DNA of 64,000 bases. Source: Cytobacillus pseudoceanisediminis. GTDB taxonomy: Bacteria > Bacillota > Bacilli > Bacillales > Cytobacillaceae. The stretch covers positions 248,001 to 312,000 of the forward strand of contig NZ_CP097350.1 of NCBI RefSeq assembly GCF_023516215.1. The letters are read 5' to 3'. This document shows, in pieces, positions 18,513 through 26,885 of this stretch. The notes beneath the pieces were generated by a model that saw only the letters and a program-made list of their open reading frames with translations, was not told where the DNA came from and made no database searches. Both the position numbers and the translations under genes were made by a program. Each line of letters starts with the position of its first letter. Position 1 is the stretch's first letter.

Positions 18513-18693
18513 TTTACCGCCTCCATATAGTAAGGTATCGGTAACTTAAATGGAAAATATTCAAAGATTTCTTCTTACCTTCATAAAATATTGCTCCATC
18601 TCCTATTTCGAGTAACTGATTATTTAAATGAATACAGTTTACATTTTCAAAATTATTGGTAATCATAAGTACTATAATAAGGAGGTTTACTAT

Positions 18694-19365
18694 ATGTGCG
18701 GACGATTTTCACTTGCTGAAGATATTTCAGCTTTGCAGCAATACTTTGACTTTGAAATTTCTGAGGAAATCTCTCCTCGCTTTAACATTGCCCCAAGCCA
18801 AAGAATTTTAACGGTTATTTCCGACGGCCAAAATCGAAGAGGTGGAACGATGAAATGGGGATTAGTTCCGTTCTGGGCGAAAGATGAGCGGATTGGATAT
18901 AAGATGATCAACGCTCGATCTGAAGGAATCGATGAGAAGCCTAGTTTTAAACATGCATTCAAGCGAAGACGGTTATTGATACCGGTCGATGGATTTTATG
19001 AGTGGAAAAGAAAAGATGATGGTACCAAGCAACCCTATCGATTTATCATGAAAGATAAAAGACCTTTTGCCTTTGCTGGGTTATGGGAAACTTGGAAGAA
19101 GGGAGAACAGCCTTTACATAGCTGTACTGTTATAACAACTACACCAAATTCTGTCACTGAGGAAATTCATGATCGAATGCCAGTTATTCTACACCAGGAT
19201 GATTATGATTTATGGCTAAATCCGAAAAATGATGACACTGAGCATCTAAAATCACTTCTGGTCCCCTATCCTGCAGAAGAAATGGATTTGTATCCTGTTT
19301 CTACTATGGTGAATTCGCCCAAAAATAATATAGCCGATATTCTTGCCCCATTGAATAGCTTGTAA
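18694..19365 (+). CDS. SOS response-associated peptidase (SRAP/YedK family)
   Basis: 223-residue protein starting MCGRFSL. The catalytic Cys2 becomes N-terminal after Met removal and forms a thiazolidine link to abasic sites in single-stranded DNA. Conserved motifs: SPRFNIAPSQ, GLVPFWAKD, INARSEG, VDGFYEWK, and HDRMPVIL with the active His. Start ATG 18694 follows AAGGAGGTTTACTAT; an upstream in-frame ATG at 18628 lacks an RBS. A complete gene lying just outside the Tn554-like element. Confidence 0.92.
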   Translation: MCGRFSLAEDISALQQYFDFEISEEISPRFNIAPSQRILTVISDGQNRRGGTMKWGLVPFWAKDERIGYKMINARSEGIDEKPSFKHAFKRRRLLIPVDGFYEWKRKDDGTKQPYRFIMKDKRPFAFAGLWETWKKGEQPLHSCTVITTTPNSVTEEIHDRMPVILHQDDYDLWLNPKNDDTEHLKSLLVPYPAEEMDLYPVSTMVNSPKNNIADILAPLNSL

Positions 19366-19526
19366 CATCTTCATCATACTAGGCTAAATTAGCCGTTTCA
19401 AAAAATCATTAAGGGTACTTTCTTAATATAGGTACTCTTACTTCCCATATGATATACTTTTTTTGTACAGCAAACGCAGGGTGGGCAGCGGTCTCCTCCA
19501 ATCCATTAAGGAAAGGGGTGCCGCTG

Positions 19527-19628
19527 ATGGTTACGTATGAAGCAATGAACTTGATGGTGAGCTTTATCAATACCCAAATTAAAAAAATGCACATAAAATA
19601 TAGGGTTATACACATTATTCATGTTTAA
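19527..19628 (+). pseudogene. Holin-like type I toxin, 5' half, split by the Tn554-like element
   Basis: Starts MVTYEAMNLMVSF, the signature N-terminus of the putative holin-like toxin family (TxpA-like type I toxins), after AAGGGGTG. At codon 13 the family sequence ends exactly in TGAGCTTT (19558-19565) and unrelated codons follow. The missing transmembrane half, beginning after the same TGAGCTTT, lies at 41078-41134. Joining the two restores an in-frame 31-residue toxin with a hydrophobic helix and a basic NKKK end. Confidence 0.8.
19558..19565. repeat. Left 8-bp core repeat of the Tn554-like element
   Basis: TGAGCTTT, identical to 41070-41077. Both lie at the same codon position (AGC-TTT) of the split toxin gene, so one copy is the ancestral target and the other was created by insertion. 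Confidence 0.75.
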
Positions 19629-19646
19629 TATGTATAACCCTTTTTT
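19603..19646. terminator. Intrinsic terminator at the left end of the element
   Basis: Perfect arms GGGTTATACA/TGTATAACCC followed by T6 on the plus strand, about 40 bp inside the left boundary. Confidence 0.7.
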
Positions 19647-19746
19647 GTACACTATCGCATCATTTTTTAAAACCATAGTAAATAAAAACCACCATCCAAT
19701 GATTAGAAAACATGTCATTAAACGTGGAAAAAGGAGAGTGATTTAT

Positions 19747-20664
19747 TCACTCTCCTGGATTATGGCTTTTTTTATTTGCTTTTTCCAAAAGTTTTTTCCA
19801 GTTTGAAGGAAATCCAATATGAACAAAGTCAATATCTGACTCATATTCAGATATAAGAGCATCCAGATCCGTAATAAATCTATTTCCTTCAGTTCTGGTT
19901 AGTAATCTTTCAGTTATATAAATACCAGAGTATATATACTGATTGCTAAAATGCTTAAATTCATCCCTGAATAATTTAGGTTTGAATGTGAGCTGCTTGT
20001 TATATAGTCGGCCATAATGAGCACAAACATTACGGACGTTGGATAAAGTTTGTAGCCAACTTTCCATATAAAGATAAGGGACATTGTAATAGTTTTTTGC
20101 TATATGTCTTTTTAAATCTTCTTTTAGATTTCGATAAAATTTAGAAAGAAATCCAAAAGAAGTGACTTCTATGGCAGCCCAAATTGGGAATTCACCGTCG
20201 TATTTTTTGAAGTGATGTTCTACAAACAGCTCACCTCTACGACTCTTTTCAATTAACATATCTAGCTCGGATAATGAATCTTGATGGAATTTTTCATTAA
20301 TAAAGTTTTCTTTATCTCTATATCCCAAAGGTCCGAATTTATGTGCTGTTTCATAGGAGATATGCGTTCTAAAGGCAATTTCAATGGTTTCCATTGCTCC
20401 TAAGAGTAATAAACGTAAGCGACGATCAAAATCATATATTGAAAGCATTTTATTAAATGATGAACCTGCTACATAATCATCTTTTATTAGTGGATCCTTA
20501 AGAGTAAGTCCATAAGCTGTTAGTCGATAATAATTAACACGCTGCAGGGTATTTTCGGCATATTCTGAATCTTCAATGTAAAGTTTTCTACCCTTATATA
20601 ACTCTACTTGTTCTTTAAACGTAGTAGGTGGTTTTATTTTGGACTTATCTCTTTCAGAAGTCAA
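19747..20664 (-). CDS. abiF: AbiF/AbiD-like abortive-infection protein (HEPN RNase fold)
   Basis: Abi_2-family protein, about 305 residues. Starts at TTG 20664 (MTSERDKSKIKPPTTFKEQV) after AAGGAG. Family features: YAENTLQRVNYYRLTAYGL, IYDFDRRLRLLLLGAMETIE, FGFLSKFYRNL and the HEPN active-site motif RNVCAHYGRLYN (Arg-x4-His), expected to cut RNA. A promoter and a terminator-like hairpin directly upstream define a roughly 50-nt RNA, as known for the AbiF RNA motif found upstream of such genes. Acts in phage defence by growth arrest; here it may also stabilise the element. Nearest cargo gene to the left end. Confidence 0.85.
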   Translation of the reverse strand: MTSERDKSKIKPPTTFKEQVELYKGRKLYIEDSEYAENTLQRVNYYRLTAYGLTLKDPLIKDDYVAGSSFNKMLSIYDFDRRLRLLLLGAMETIEIAFRTHISYETAHKFGPLGYRDKENFINEKFHQDSLSELDMLIEKSRRGELFVEHHFKKYDGEFPIWAAIEVTSFGFLSKFYRNLKEDLKRHIAKNYYNVPYLYMESWLQTLSNVRNVCAHYGRLYNKQLTFKPKLFRDEFKHFSNQYIYSGIYITERLLTRTEGNRFITDLDALISEYESDIDFVHIGFPSNWKKLLEKANKKSHNPGE

Positions 20665-20683
20665 AATTATTTTCTCCTTAAAT

Positions 20684-20736
20684 AAAAAATGACCCACCTT
20701 GGTCCGCATTGATAAGAGGCGTGGTGGGTTCTGTTA
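20684..20736 (-). ncRNA. Predicted AbiF-associated small RNA
   Basis: Between the promoter at 20742-20770 and the abiF RBS lies a short unit that folds as stem ACCCACC/GGTGGGT (20723-20729 with 20692-20698) around a 24-nt loop, followed by CATTTTTTATTT, a good terminator. Position and size fit the AbiF RNA class described upstream of abiF genes. Some read-through would transcribe abiF, so the RNA could serve as antitoxin or guide as well as attenuator. Ends are approximate. Confidence 0.65.
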
Positions 20737-20741
20737 CCATT

Positions 20742-20770
20742 ATAATATTTGATTTGACCACGAATGTCAA
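20742..20770 (-). promoter_or_regulatory. Promoter of the AbiF RNA and gene
   Basis: On the minus strand TTGACA (20765-20770), 17-bp spacer, TATTAT (20742-20747): a near-consensus sigma-A promoter about 7 bp before the start of the predicted RNA. Confidence 0.75.
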
Positions 20771-20912
20771 CAAAATACCACTTTAGATAGGTTTAAATGA
20801 TATATTTCTGAGCTGTTTTTTTGTTATCTAAAAAGACTCTTGAAGTCAATAGTATATTTAAAGAATAAATAAATATTCGGCGGGTCTGAGATTCTCAGTT
20901 TTTTATTTGTTG

Positions 20913-21356
20913 TTATGAACAACACGAAGAATTTTTAATTTCAATTTTGACTGGTTCCGGCGTACAGCAGGAGGAATCAGTCTTCATTGACTCCACATCA
21001 GATTTAGTATAGAAAAATTCCCATTCGTTTCCGTCTGGATCCGTCACCCAAAATTTATCCTGCGTAGCATAGCAGCAAGTAACATCCATCTCTTCACGGG
21101 CAAAGAAACCGAGTTTCTCTAATCGTTCTTTGTGTTGGACAACTTCTTCCCGATTTTCGACCTGAAAACCAAAATGCCCCACCTGGTTTCCTGAAACCTC
21201 ATCCTTTAAATTCAAGGTGAAATTGAGACCTGGATCTTCAAGTAAAAACTTTGCATAATCTTCTTTTACTTTTACTGGTTCAGTATTAAATACTTTTGAG
21301 TAGAATTCAATTGATTGATTTAAGTCCGTTACATTAATTCCTACATGTACCTTCAT
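20913..21356 (-). CDS. arsI: ArsI/CadI-type vicinal-oxygen-chelate metalloenzyme (C-As lyase-like)
   Basis: 147 residues. N-terminal VHVGINVTDLNQSIEFYSK is a VOC/glyoxalase fold. The GHFGFQVEN His, the vicinal pair in DVTCCYATQDKFWV and the Glu of NEWEFFY correspond to the Fe(II) and As-binding residues of ArsI, which cleaves the carbon-arsenic bond of trivalent organoarsenicals. The C-terminal extension is Cys-rich (DSSCCTPEPV and NSSCCS). AAAGGAG precedes ATG 21356. Downstream of the small Cys-rich gene and divergent from arsR, so likely ArsR-controlled. Confidence 0.85.
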   Translation of the reverse strand: MKVHVGINVTDLNQSIEFYSKVFNTEPVKVKEDYAKFLLEDPGLNFTLNLKDEVSGNQVGHFGFQVENREEVVQHKERLEKLGFFAREEMDVTCCYATQDKFWVTDPDGNEWEFFYTKSDVESMKTDSSCCTPEPVKIEIKNSSCCS

Positions 21357-21394
21357 ACTAATCGCTCCTTTAGGTCCTTTAAGATTTTTTTATA

Positions 21395-21559
21395 TTAGCA
21401 GCAAGAGGTCTGTTGTTCATCAGATGTGCCGCTGCAGGAAGACTGTACCTCCGAAGTTCCGCAGCAGTGGTCTTCCTGTGTCGTTGCCTCCTTGATTTCA
21501 TTATCACAGCAGCCAGATGACTTAGAGGATTTGCCAGTAAACTTGTTAATAATATTCAT
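21395..21559 (-). CDS. Small Cys-rich protein of the ars cluster
   Basis: 54 residues from ATG 21559 (AGGGAGC upstream), too short for many gene finders. Starts MNIINKFTGKS; Cys pairs at SGCCDN, DHCCG, a SSCSG site and a terminal TSCC. No catalytic motif. Such small CC-proteins are common beside arsI/arsR in Firmicutes and may bind As(III) or donate it to efflux. First gene of the arsI transcript, behind two or three ArsR-box palindromes. Confidence 0.65.
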   Translation of the reverse strand: MNIINKFTGKSSKSSGCCDNEIKEATTQEDHCCGTSEVQSSCSGTSDEQQTSCC

Positions 21560-21579
21560 CTTTAACAGCTCCCTTTTTT

Positions 21580-21787
21580 AAATCAATTTTTTTGATTTAT
21601 AATTAAAGTATATTAGCAATTATTTCTAAATGCAACCGATTTATCAAAATAATTTGATTAATTATTTTTTAAGTAGTTAATAGTTTTTATCGATGGATTT
21701 CAAATCTGAATTAATGAAAATCCTCACCTTGAAAAATTAACATTATGATAATCATCTATTTTGCTTATTAATCAAATTATTTTGATT
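21580..21787. promoter_or_regulatory. Divergent ArsR-controlled region with three operator-like palindromes
   Basis: Palindromes sharing ATCAA...TTGAT: AAATCAA/TTGATTT at 21580-21598, ATCAAAATAATTTGAT at 21643-21658, and AATCAAATTATTTTGATT at 21770-21787. They lie between the Cys-rich/arsI transcript and arsR. A fourth similar site (about 22209-22224) precedes the small gene after arsR. Confidence 0.7.
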
Positions 21788-21864
21788 TTACAAATTGACA
21801 TATGAAAATTTTGGATATATGATTAACTCATCAAGAATTTTTGATTAAAGAAAGAGTGGATGCA

Positions 21865-22191
21865 ATGAAATCAGAAATAACAAACCAAAATCAATCAATG
21901 GACCATCTATTTGAGCATTATGAGGGAAAGTTTAAAGCCATAGCAGATAAAAAGCGGCTTCAAATTATGAATTTATTAACCCAGAACGGCTCCATGTGCG
22001 TGTGTGATCTCGCTCCACTAATGGAAATGAGCCAATCCAAACTGTCCTATCATTTAAAGATCTTACTGGATGCCAATATTATCAAAAAAGAAACAAAAGG
22101 CACCTGGAGTTTTTACGAACTGAATCAAGAAGAATTAAATCACCTATTATCGTCAGAGCTATGCTGCTTGTTTAAACCTACTTGCTGCTAA
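21865..22191 (+). CDS. arsR: ArsR-family arsenite-responsive repressor
   Basis: 108-residue winged-helix repressor starting at ATG 21865. The metal-sensing motif CVCDL lies in the recognition-helix region (GSMCVCDLAPLMEMSQSKLS), followed by YHLKILLDANIIKKETKGTW. The C-terminus adds ELCCLFKPTCC, two further Cys clusters. Close to the ArsR type that keeps its sensing site near the DNA-binding helix. It is divergent from the arsI group and separated from it by palindromes. Confidence 0.9.
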   Translation: MKSEITNQNQSMDHLFEHYEGKFKAIADKKRLQIMNLLTQNGSMCVCDLAPLMEMSQSKLSYHLKILLDANIIKKETKGTWSFYELNQEELNHLLSSELCCLFKPTCC

Positions 22192-22243
22192 ATTTTTTTA
22201 AAATATATATCAACTTTTTTTGATTAATAAGGAGGAGTTAAAG

Positions 22244-22423
22244 ATGGATTATTACAATTATGAATTGATCATTAAAACAAAACAGCAGGAAACAAACGAG
22301 GAATCCTTTTTTAGAAAACTTGTCACGAAGTTCTCTTCAGTAAAAAAGCCTCAGAACCAAGCAAACAAAATCAATGTGTTTGCATTTGCGAATGCTAGAA
22401 TGAATAACAATGAATTGGAGTAA
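22244..22423 (+). CDS. Small hypothetical protein in the ars cluster
   Basis: 59 residues from ATG 22244, seven bases after AAGGAGG. Reads MDYYNYELIIKTKQQETNEE with a basic middle and NVFAFANARMNNNELE at the end. No motif recognised and no Cys. Preceded by its own ArsR-box-like palindrome, so probably arsenic-induced together with arsR. Ends in a strong bidirectional terminator. Confidence 0.55.
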   Translation: MDYYNYELIIKTKQQETNEESFFRKLVTKFSSVKKPQNQANKINVFAFANARMNNNELE

Positions 22424-22435
22424 TTTTTGGAGGAA

Positions 22436-22470
22436 AAGTTAAAGGAGCTGGTGTTCACCAAGCTCCTTTA
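22436..22470. terminator. Bidirectional terminator between convergent ars transcripts
   Basis: Hairpin with arms TAAAGGAGCT-GGTG and CACC-AGCTCCTTTA, placed between the small ORF (plus) and the HesB-like gene (minus). Confidence 0.75.
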
Positions 22471-22476
22471 ATAATC

Positions 22477-22755
22477 CTAGCAGCAATCACTTTCATTCCC
22501 TAATAGCACAAGTCCATTCGCTTCCTGGCTAAAATCCAAAACAAGATTTTGTGTTACGTTTTCAATGTTAGGATCGATTGCCACTGTGATGCCGTTAATC
22601 TCACTAATTTTATCCTCTTCACCTGGCTCATCCAGAGCCAGTCCTACCTTTGGCTGTCCTCAGCCAAAGCCTGCAAAATAAAAACGTACGTTTTTGGCAT
22701 TGTGTTCTTCAAATAACTGTTTCAAGAAATCACGAGCCTGATCTGTAATATTCAC
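22477..22755 (-). CDS. HesB/IscA-like protein with UGA-encoded selenocysteine (predicted selenoprotein)
   Basis: 92 residues from GTG 22755 (GTGAGGAG). It reads VRFYFAGFG-UGA-GQPKVGLAL, then INGITVAIDPNIE and NESDCC at the end. The UGA (codon 32, 22660-22662) sits where HesB/IscA relatives have the first conserved Cys (AGFGCG); HesB-like proteins are a known prokaryotic selenoprotein family. Eighteen bases after the UGA is a perfect 7-bp stem CTGGCTC/GAGCCAG with loop TGGAT, a good bacterial SECIS. Terminal gene of the arsD-arsA-trxB-phosphatase set, so a thiol/selenol step in arsenic handling is likely. Confidence 0.85.
22623..22641 (-). promoter_or_regulatory. SECIS-like hairpin in the HesB-like gene
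   Basis: 7-bp perfect stem, 5-nt loop TGGAT with G at position 2, starting 18 nt after the UGA. Spacing and loop fit bacterial SECIS elements recognised by SelB. Confidence 0.75.
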
Positions 22756-22806
22756 GTTCTCCTCACCCCTAATTTATATTCAATGAAGCCTCAAACCATT
22801 TTATCA

Positions 22807-23225
22807 TTAAGCATTGGGGAAAAGACGATGAAGGGACTCTTTCATTTCTGGTTTTACATTGATTTTAGGACGTGCGGCCTTCGCCATCTCTTCTGCTTCT
22901 TCGATTGTCTTAGCTTTTCCTAGCGATAACAATGATCCAATTGCAACAGTCCCAGTGCGGTTGCTTCCTCCCGCACAGTGGAAGTACACTTTTTCCCCTC
23001 ATTATAGGCATTCACCACATGCTCAATAGACTGCTTAATGGATCCATCCTGATTTTCTGCATCATCCACAATAGGACTATGAATCCGATCATAGTCCGCT
23101 TCTGGAGCCTCTGCCCGCAAATCGAAAATTACATCTGCTTTTTCATTTCTCATCATCTCTTTTACATCATCGGCTCCGCCAATGTAGATACGATCTTTTA
23201 TTAATTCATGATAGTTTTTTGTCAT
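22807..23225 (-). pseudogene. Dual-specificity/tyrosine phosphatase-like protein, one frameshift
   Basis: From ATG 23225 (MTKNYHELIKDRIYIGGADD) through DVIFDLRAEAPEADYD with the general-acid Asp. The frame then breaks at the A5 run 22990-22994 and resumes one base off with VYFHCAGGSNRTGTVA, the phosphatase loop HC(x)5R. One more A gives a normal protein of about 140 residues. Placed between trxB and the HesB-like gene in the ars operon. Such CX5R proteins could act on phosphoprotein or, like LMW-PTP relatives, on arsenate; this is not established. Confidence 0.7.
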
Positions 23226-23239
23226 GATGCTCCCGCCTT

Positions 23240-24187
23240 TTATAGTGATTTGCTCCAATCGTGTGTTGGAGTTCCTTCTAGGTACCGTTCGGCATCAAGT
23301 GCTGACATGCATCCTGTTCCTGCAGCTGTAATTGCCTGGCGGTATTTCTTATCTTGTACATCACCGCAGGCAAAAACGCCAGGGATATTGGTTTCCGTTG
23401 TTCCAGGTACAACATTAATATAGCCTGTTTCATCCGTTTCGATTTGTCCATTGAGGAAAGCCGTATTTGGCGTATGTCCAATCGCAACGAAAATCCCGTC
23501 TGTTTCGATCACTTCTTCTTTTCCTGTCACATTGTCTCGAACTTTTAAGCCTGTCACTTTCATTCCATCGGATATCACTTCAATCGGCGTATTGTTGAGC
23601 GCCCAAGATATTTTCGCATTCTCTTTGGCACGATCCTGCATAATCTTTGAAGCCCTAAGTTCGTCACGGCGGTGAACAACGGTCACTTCTGAAGCAAACT
23701 TCGTTAAGAAATTGGCTTCTTCCATAGCCGAATCCCCACCGCCAACGATAATCACTTTCTTGCCGCGATAAAAGAATCCGTCACAAGTCGCACATGTGCT
23801 GACTCCCCGTCCAATATTTTCTAATTCACCAGGAATGCCTAGAAGTTTAGCGGATGCACCCGTGGAAAGAATCAGCGCTTCCGTCTGTATTTCTCCTAAA
23901 CCGCTCACTTTTAGTGTAAATGGCTTTTTGGAAAGATCTGTTTCAGTTACCCACCCTCTTTTAAACTCAGCTCCAAATCTTTCTGCCTGCTTTCGCATAT
24001 TGTCCATTAATTCAGGACCCATTACCCCGTCTGTAAACCCTGGAAAATTCTCTACTTCGGTTGTTAACGTCAATTGTCCTCCTGGCTGCGTACCCTCGAT
24101 CACTATTGGCTTCATATTTGCACGCGCTAAATAAATGGCTGCTGTTAATCCTGCTGGACCTGTCCCTAAAATGACGACCTTTTCCAT
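23240..24187 (-). CDS. trxB: Thioredoxin reductase of the ars operon
   Basis: 315 residues. FAD motif ILGTGPAGLTAAIYLARANM, redox disulfide CATC within STCATCDGFFY, NADPH motif VGGGDSAMEEANFL with HRRDELRASK, and the FAD C-terminal signature GVFACGDVQDKKYRQAITAAGTG. Transfers electrons from NADPH to thioredoxin, which regenerates the thioredoxin-coupled ArsC upstream. GGAGGG before ATG 24187; 13 bp after the arsA stop, so same operon. Confidence 0.93.
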   Translation of the reverse strand: MEKVVILGTGPAGLTAAIYLARANMKPIVIEGTQPGGQLTLTTEVENFPGFTDGVMGPELMDNMRKQAERFGAEFKRGWVTETDLSKKPFTLKVSGLGEIQTEALILSTGASAKLLGIPGELENIGRGVSTCATCDGFFYRGKKVIIVGGGDSAMEEANFLTKFASEVTVVHRRDELRASKIMQDRAKENAKISWALNNTPIEVISDGMKVTGLKVRDNVTGKEEVIETDGIFVAIGHTPNTAFLNGQIETDETGYINVVPGTTETNIPGVFACGDVQDKKYRQAITAAGTGCMSALDAERYLEGTPTHDWSKSL

Positions 24188-24200
24188 CTTAATCCCTCCG

Positions 24201-25972
24201 CTATTGGTTGATAAACTTCTTCAATTCCTGGTGTCCAGAGCCTTCTTCGCTCTGTAATGGAACAATGGCACATTTTTCGCTTAGCTCATTGGTCACTTTT
24301 TCAATCCAGTTGATCTCAGCACTTGCTCTTCCTTTTAGAACAGGATCTTTTGTTTCTGTTGCATATAGACTTTGGTTAATCAGCCACCACTTAGGCGTAA
24401 TATCTGCTCGTTTTAAGTCATCCTGCAAACGGCCAGCTTCCAGTACAGGAGTTGCTTCAGCCAATGTAACAATCACGACTCCTGTTTCTTTTGGGTTTCT
24501 TAACCTTGGAAGCAGCATTTTGACACTTTCAGGCACCTCACCCGTTGAGCGCGCAAGCTCTTTATGATAGGACTGAGCCGCATCCAGCAGCAAGAGGGTA
24601 TGTCCTGATGGAGCGGTATCAATGACCACCACTTCATCCTTCGATTTCTCAACGACTTCTGCAAAAGCCCGAAATACTGCAATCTCCTCTGTACATGGGG
24701 AATTTAAATCCTCTTCTATATAAGCTAAAGACTCATCATCCAGTTCACCACTTACATTGGATAGTACCTCGGCTTTATACGCCTCAACTTCTTTTTTGGA
24801 TCGATGCGGCTGATGCTCAGGTTCTGATTCAGCTGGCTATTCTGGAAGACAAATTCGAGATGAGCTGCGGGATCCGTGGTGGTCAAATGGACTTTGTGAC
24901 CTTTTTCTGCTAAGCCGACCGCGATAGCAGAGGCCATTGTTGTTTTGCCGACTCCACCCTTGCCCATTGTAAAGATAACTCTTGTATTAGTAGAAGAAAA
25001 ATCTTCAATGACTTCACTTAGTCCAGGCAAACTGATCAAATTTTGCTCCATAGCCAATTCAGTCTGCGGAAGGATAAACTGCTTAAACAAATAGCGCAGA
25101 TTTTTAATCCCTGTAAGGGAATAGGAGACAAATGGCAGTGAATAAGTCGCCACTTGCTTCAGATCGTCTGGCATCCGTTTTAAGGCGTTCCGCTGACGAT
25201 GGAAGAATGACGCTGAAACCTCATCATCATGAATATGGGACTGCATTAATCCATTTATAATCAGACTCTGGTTCTTGATGCCAATCTCTTTTAATTCTTT
25301 GGCAGCACGGCTTGCTTCAACTAAAGAAGATTCATCTGGTCTTGCCACCAGAATTAATGTGGTTTGGGTCGAATCAGCAAGAGCGTCCATCGTAATGGAA
25401 TAAATCTGTTTCTTTTCCGCAAGTCCTGAGAGTGGTCCCAGGCATGAAGCACCATGCGTGCTTTCTTCTAAAAATCCGCTCCAGGCGGTTGGCAGCTGAA
25501 GGAGACGAAGAGTATGGCCTGTTGGTGCGGTATCAAAAATAATGTGATCATAAGCCTCTACAACGGAGGCGTCTGAAAGCAAACTAGTGAATTCATCAAA
25601 TGCGGCAATTTCAACCGTACAGGCACCTGATAGCTGTTCTTCCATTGTCGCCACAACTGAATCTGGGAGCTTGCCGCGATAAGGTCCAATCGTCTTTTCC
25701 CGATAAGCGCGGGCTGCTTCCTCTGGGTCAAGATTACAGGCAGAAAGATTCGAAACCCCAGGCACAGGCATAGGTGTGTTTGTTAGCTCTACCTCTAAAA
25801 CATCCTGCAAGTTGGATGCCGGATCCGTACTGACAAGCAGAACCCGCTTTCCTTCATCCGCAAGCTTGACAGCCGAGGCACAAGCCGTTGACGTTTTCCC
25901 TACTCCTCCTTTTCCTGTAAAGAAAAGAAATTTCGTATTCGTTACCGCCCTTGTATCAAATGGTTGAAACAT
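24201..25972 (-). pseudogene. arsA: ArsA arsenite-pump ATPase, frameshifted (or read by -1 slippage)
   Basis: Two homologous ATPase halves, each with the deviant Walker A GKGGVGKT (about residues 20 and 338) and a DTAPTGHTLRLL or DTAPSGHTLLLL signature. As(III) site Cys occur near the first SGACTVE and the second NSPCTEE. The frame is lost in the second half at CCA-AAA-AAG (about 24792): one extra A restores about 590 residues, the usual ArsA length. The sequence A-AAA-AAG is also a classical -1 slippery heptamer in the required frame. Follows arsD by 21 bp; powers ArsB. Confidence 0.88.
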
Positions 25973-25993
25973 GCATCTTCCTCCTTCCTATTT

Positions 25994-26347
25994 TCAGATC
26001 AGCTTGAATTTTACGTTTGGCTTTTTAAGAGCGAGATCTTCCACTTTCACTTCAAACCATTGTGCAAGTTCATCGTTTGAAGGATACTTGCCTTCCTTCA
26101 CGACTGCTCCGTTTAATAACGTGACTGGCAGTGCATCAGGTCCCTTTTCATGGAGTACCTTATTTACCTCTTTATTGTCTGCAAACACAGCTGGTTCATT
26201 GGCCAGGTTGTATCGTTTAATATCAAAGCCTTTTTTCTCCAATGCGAAGACAGCCGATGCCATTCTGGTTAGTTCTGGGTCTACACTCGGACCGCACACA
26301 CCCGTTGGACAGCATAGTGCAGGGTCAAAGATTTCAATTTTATTCAT
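25994..26347 (-). CDS. arsD: ArsD arsenite metallochaperone
   Basis: 117 residues with Cys12-Cys13 and Cys18 in PALCCPTGVCGP, the As(III) site that loads ArsA, then VDPELTRMASAVFALEKKG and the thioredoxin-like LPVTLLNG. GGGAGCG precedes ATG 26347. First gene of arsD-arsA-trxB. Upstream lies a box like that of arsR2. Confidence 0.95.
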   Translation of the reverse strand: MNKIEIFDPALCCPTGVCGPSVDPELTRMASAVFALEKKGFDIKRYNLANEPAVFADNKEVNKVLHEKGPDALPVTLLNGAVVKEGKYPSNDELAQWFEVKVEDLALKKPNVKFKLI

Positions 26348-26370
26348 GATTTTCGCTCCCTTACAATTAA

Positions 26371-26393
26371 ATAAGCATATACTTATATATAAG
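26371..26393 (-). promoter_or_regulatory. ArsR-box-like site before arsD
   Basis: ATAAGCATATACTTAT, a near-palindrome related to ACTTATATAAGT before arsR2, suggesting that both transcripts answer to the same repressor. A strong hairpin (26401-26434, arms ATAGCCAAGAG/CTCTTGGCTAT) separates it from arsC. Confidence 0.55.
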
Positions 26394-26437
26394 ATGAAAG
26401 GATAGCCAAGAGAGTGATTTCTCTTGGCTATTTTCTT

Positions 26438-26857
26438 TTACTTCCCTGTTTCGGCAAACGTTTTAATGCGGTCGCCAATTTCATCACGCACACGCTGGAA
26501 GAACGCCCATTTTTCTTCATCTGTTCCTTCTGCTTTTGCAGGATCATCAAATCCCCAGTGTTCGCGTTTCACGTGAGGAGGAGTCATTGGACATTTGTCA
26601 GCTGCATCTCCGCAAAGTGTGACAACTAAATCAGCATTATTAAGGATTTCAGGGTCAATAATATCAGAAGTTTGATTGGAAATATCAATGCCAGCTTCTT
26701 TCATTGCCTTTACAGCATTTGGATTCAAACCATGTGCTTCGATTCCTGCGCTATATACATTCCACTCATCACCTAAATGCTGCTTTGCCCAACCTTCAGC
26801 CATCTGGCTGCGGCAAGAGTTACCTGTACATAGAAAGTAGATTGTTTTTTTAGTCAT
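26438..26857 (-). CDS. arsC: Arsenate reductase, thioredoxin-coupled
   Basis: 139 residues of the LMW-PTP fold. P-loop LCTGNSCRS with catalytic Cys10 and Arg16; Cys82 and Cys89 in [10 protein letters not shown] form the redox relay that ends in a disulfide reduced by thioredoxin. Reduces arsenate to arsenite for export by ArsB. AAAGGAG before ATG 26857, 28 bp after arsB. Confidence 0.96.
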   Translation of the reverse strand: MTKKTIYFLCTGNSCRSQMAEGWAKQHLGDEWNVYSAGIEAHGLNPNAVKAMKEAGIDISNQTSDIIDPEILNNADLVVTLCGDAADKCPMTPPHVKREHWGFDDPAKAEGTDEEKWAFFQRVRDEIGDRIKTFAETGK

Positions 26858-26885
26858 GTTGAGATTCTCCTTTAGGTAAGTTTTT

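Noticed and set aside
20885..20905. CTGAGATT/CTCAG hairpin with T6 as terminator of arsI
   Set aside because: The T-tract is on the plus strand, the wrong orientation for arsI, and no plus-strand gene precedes it.
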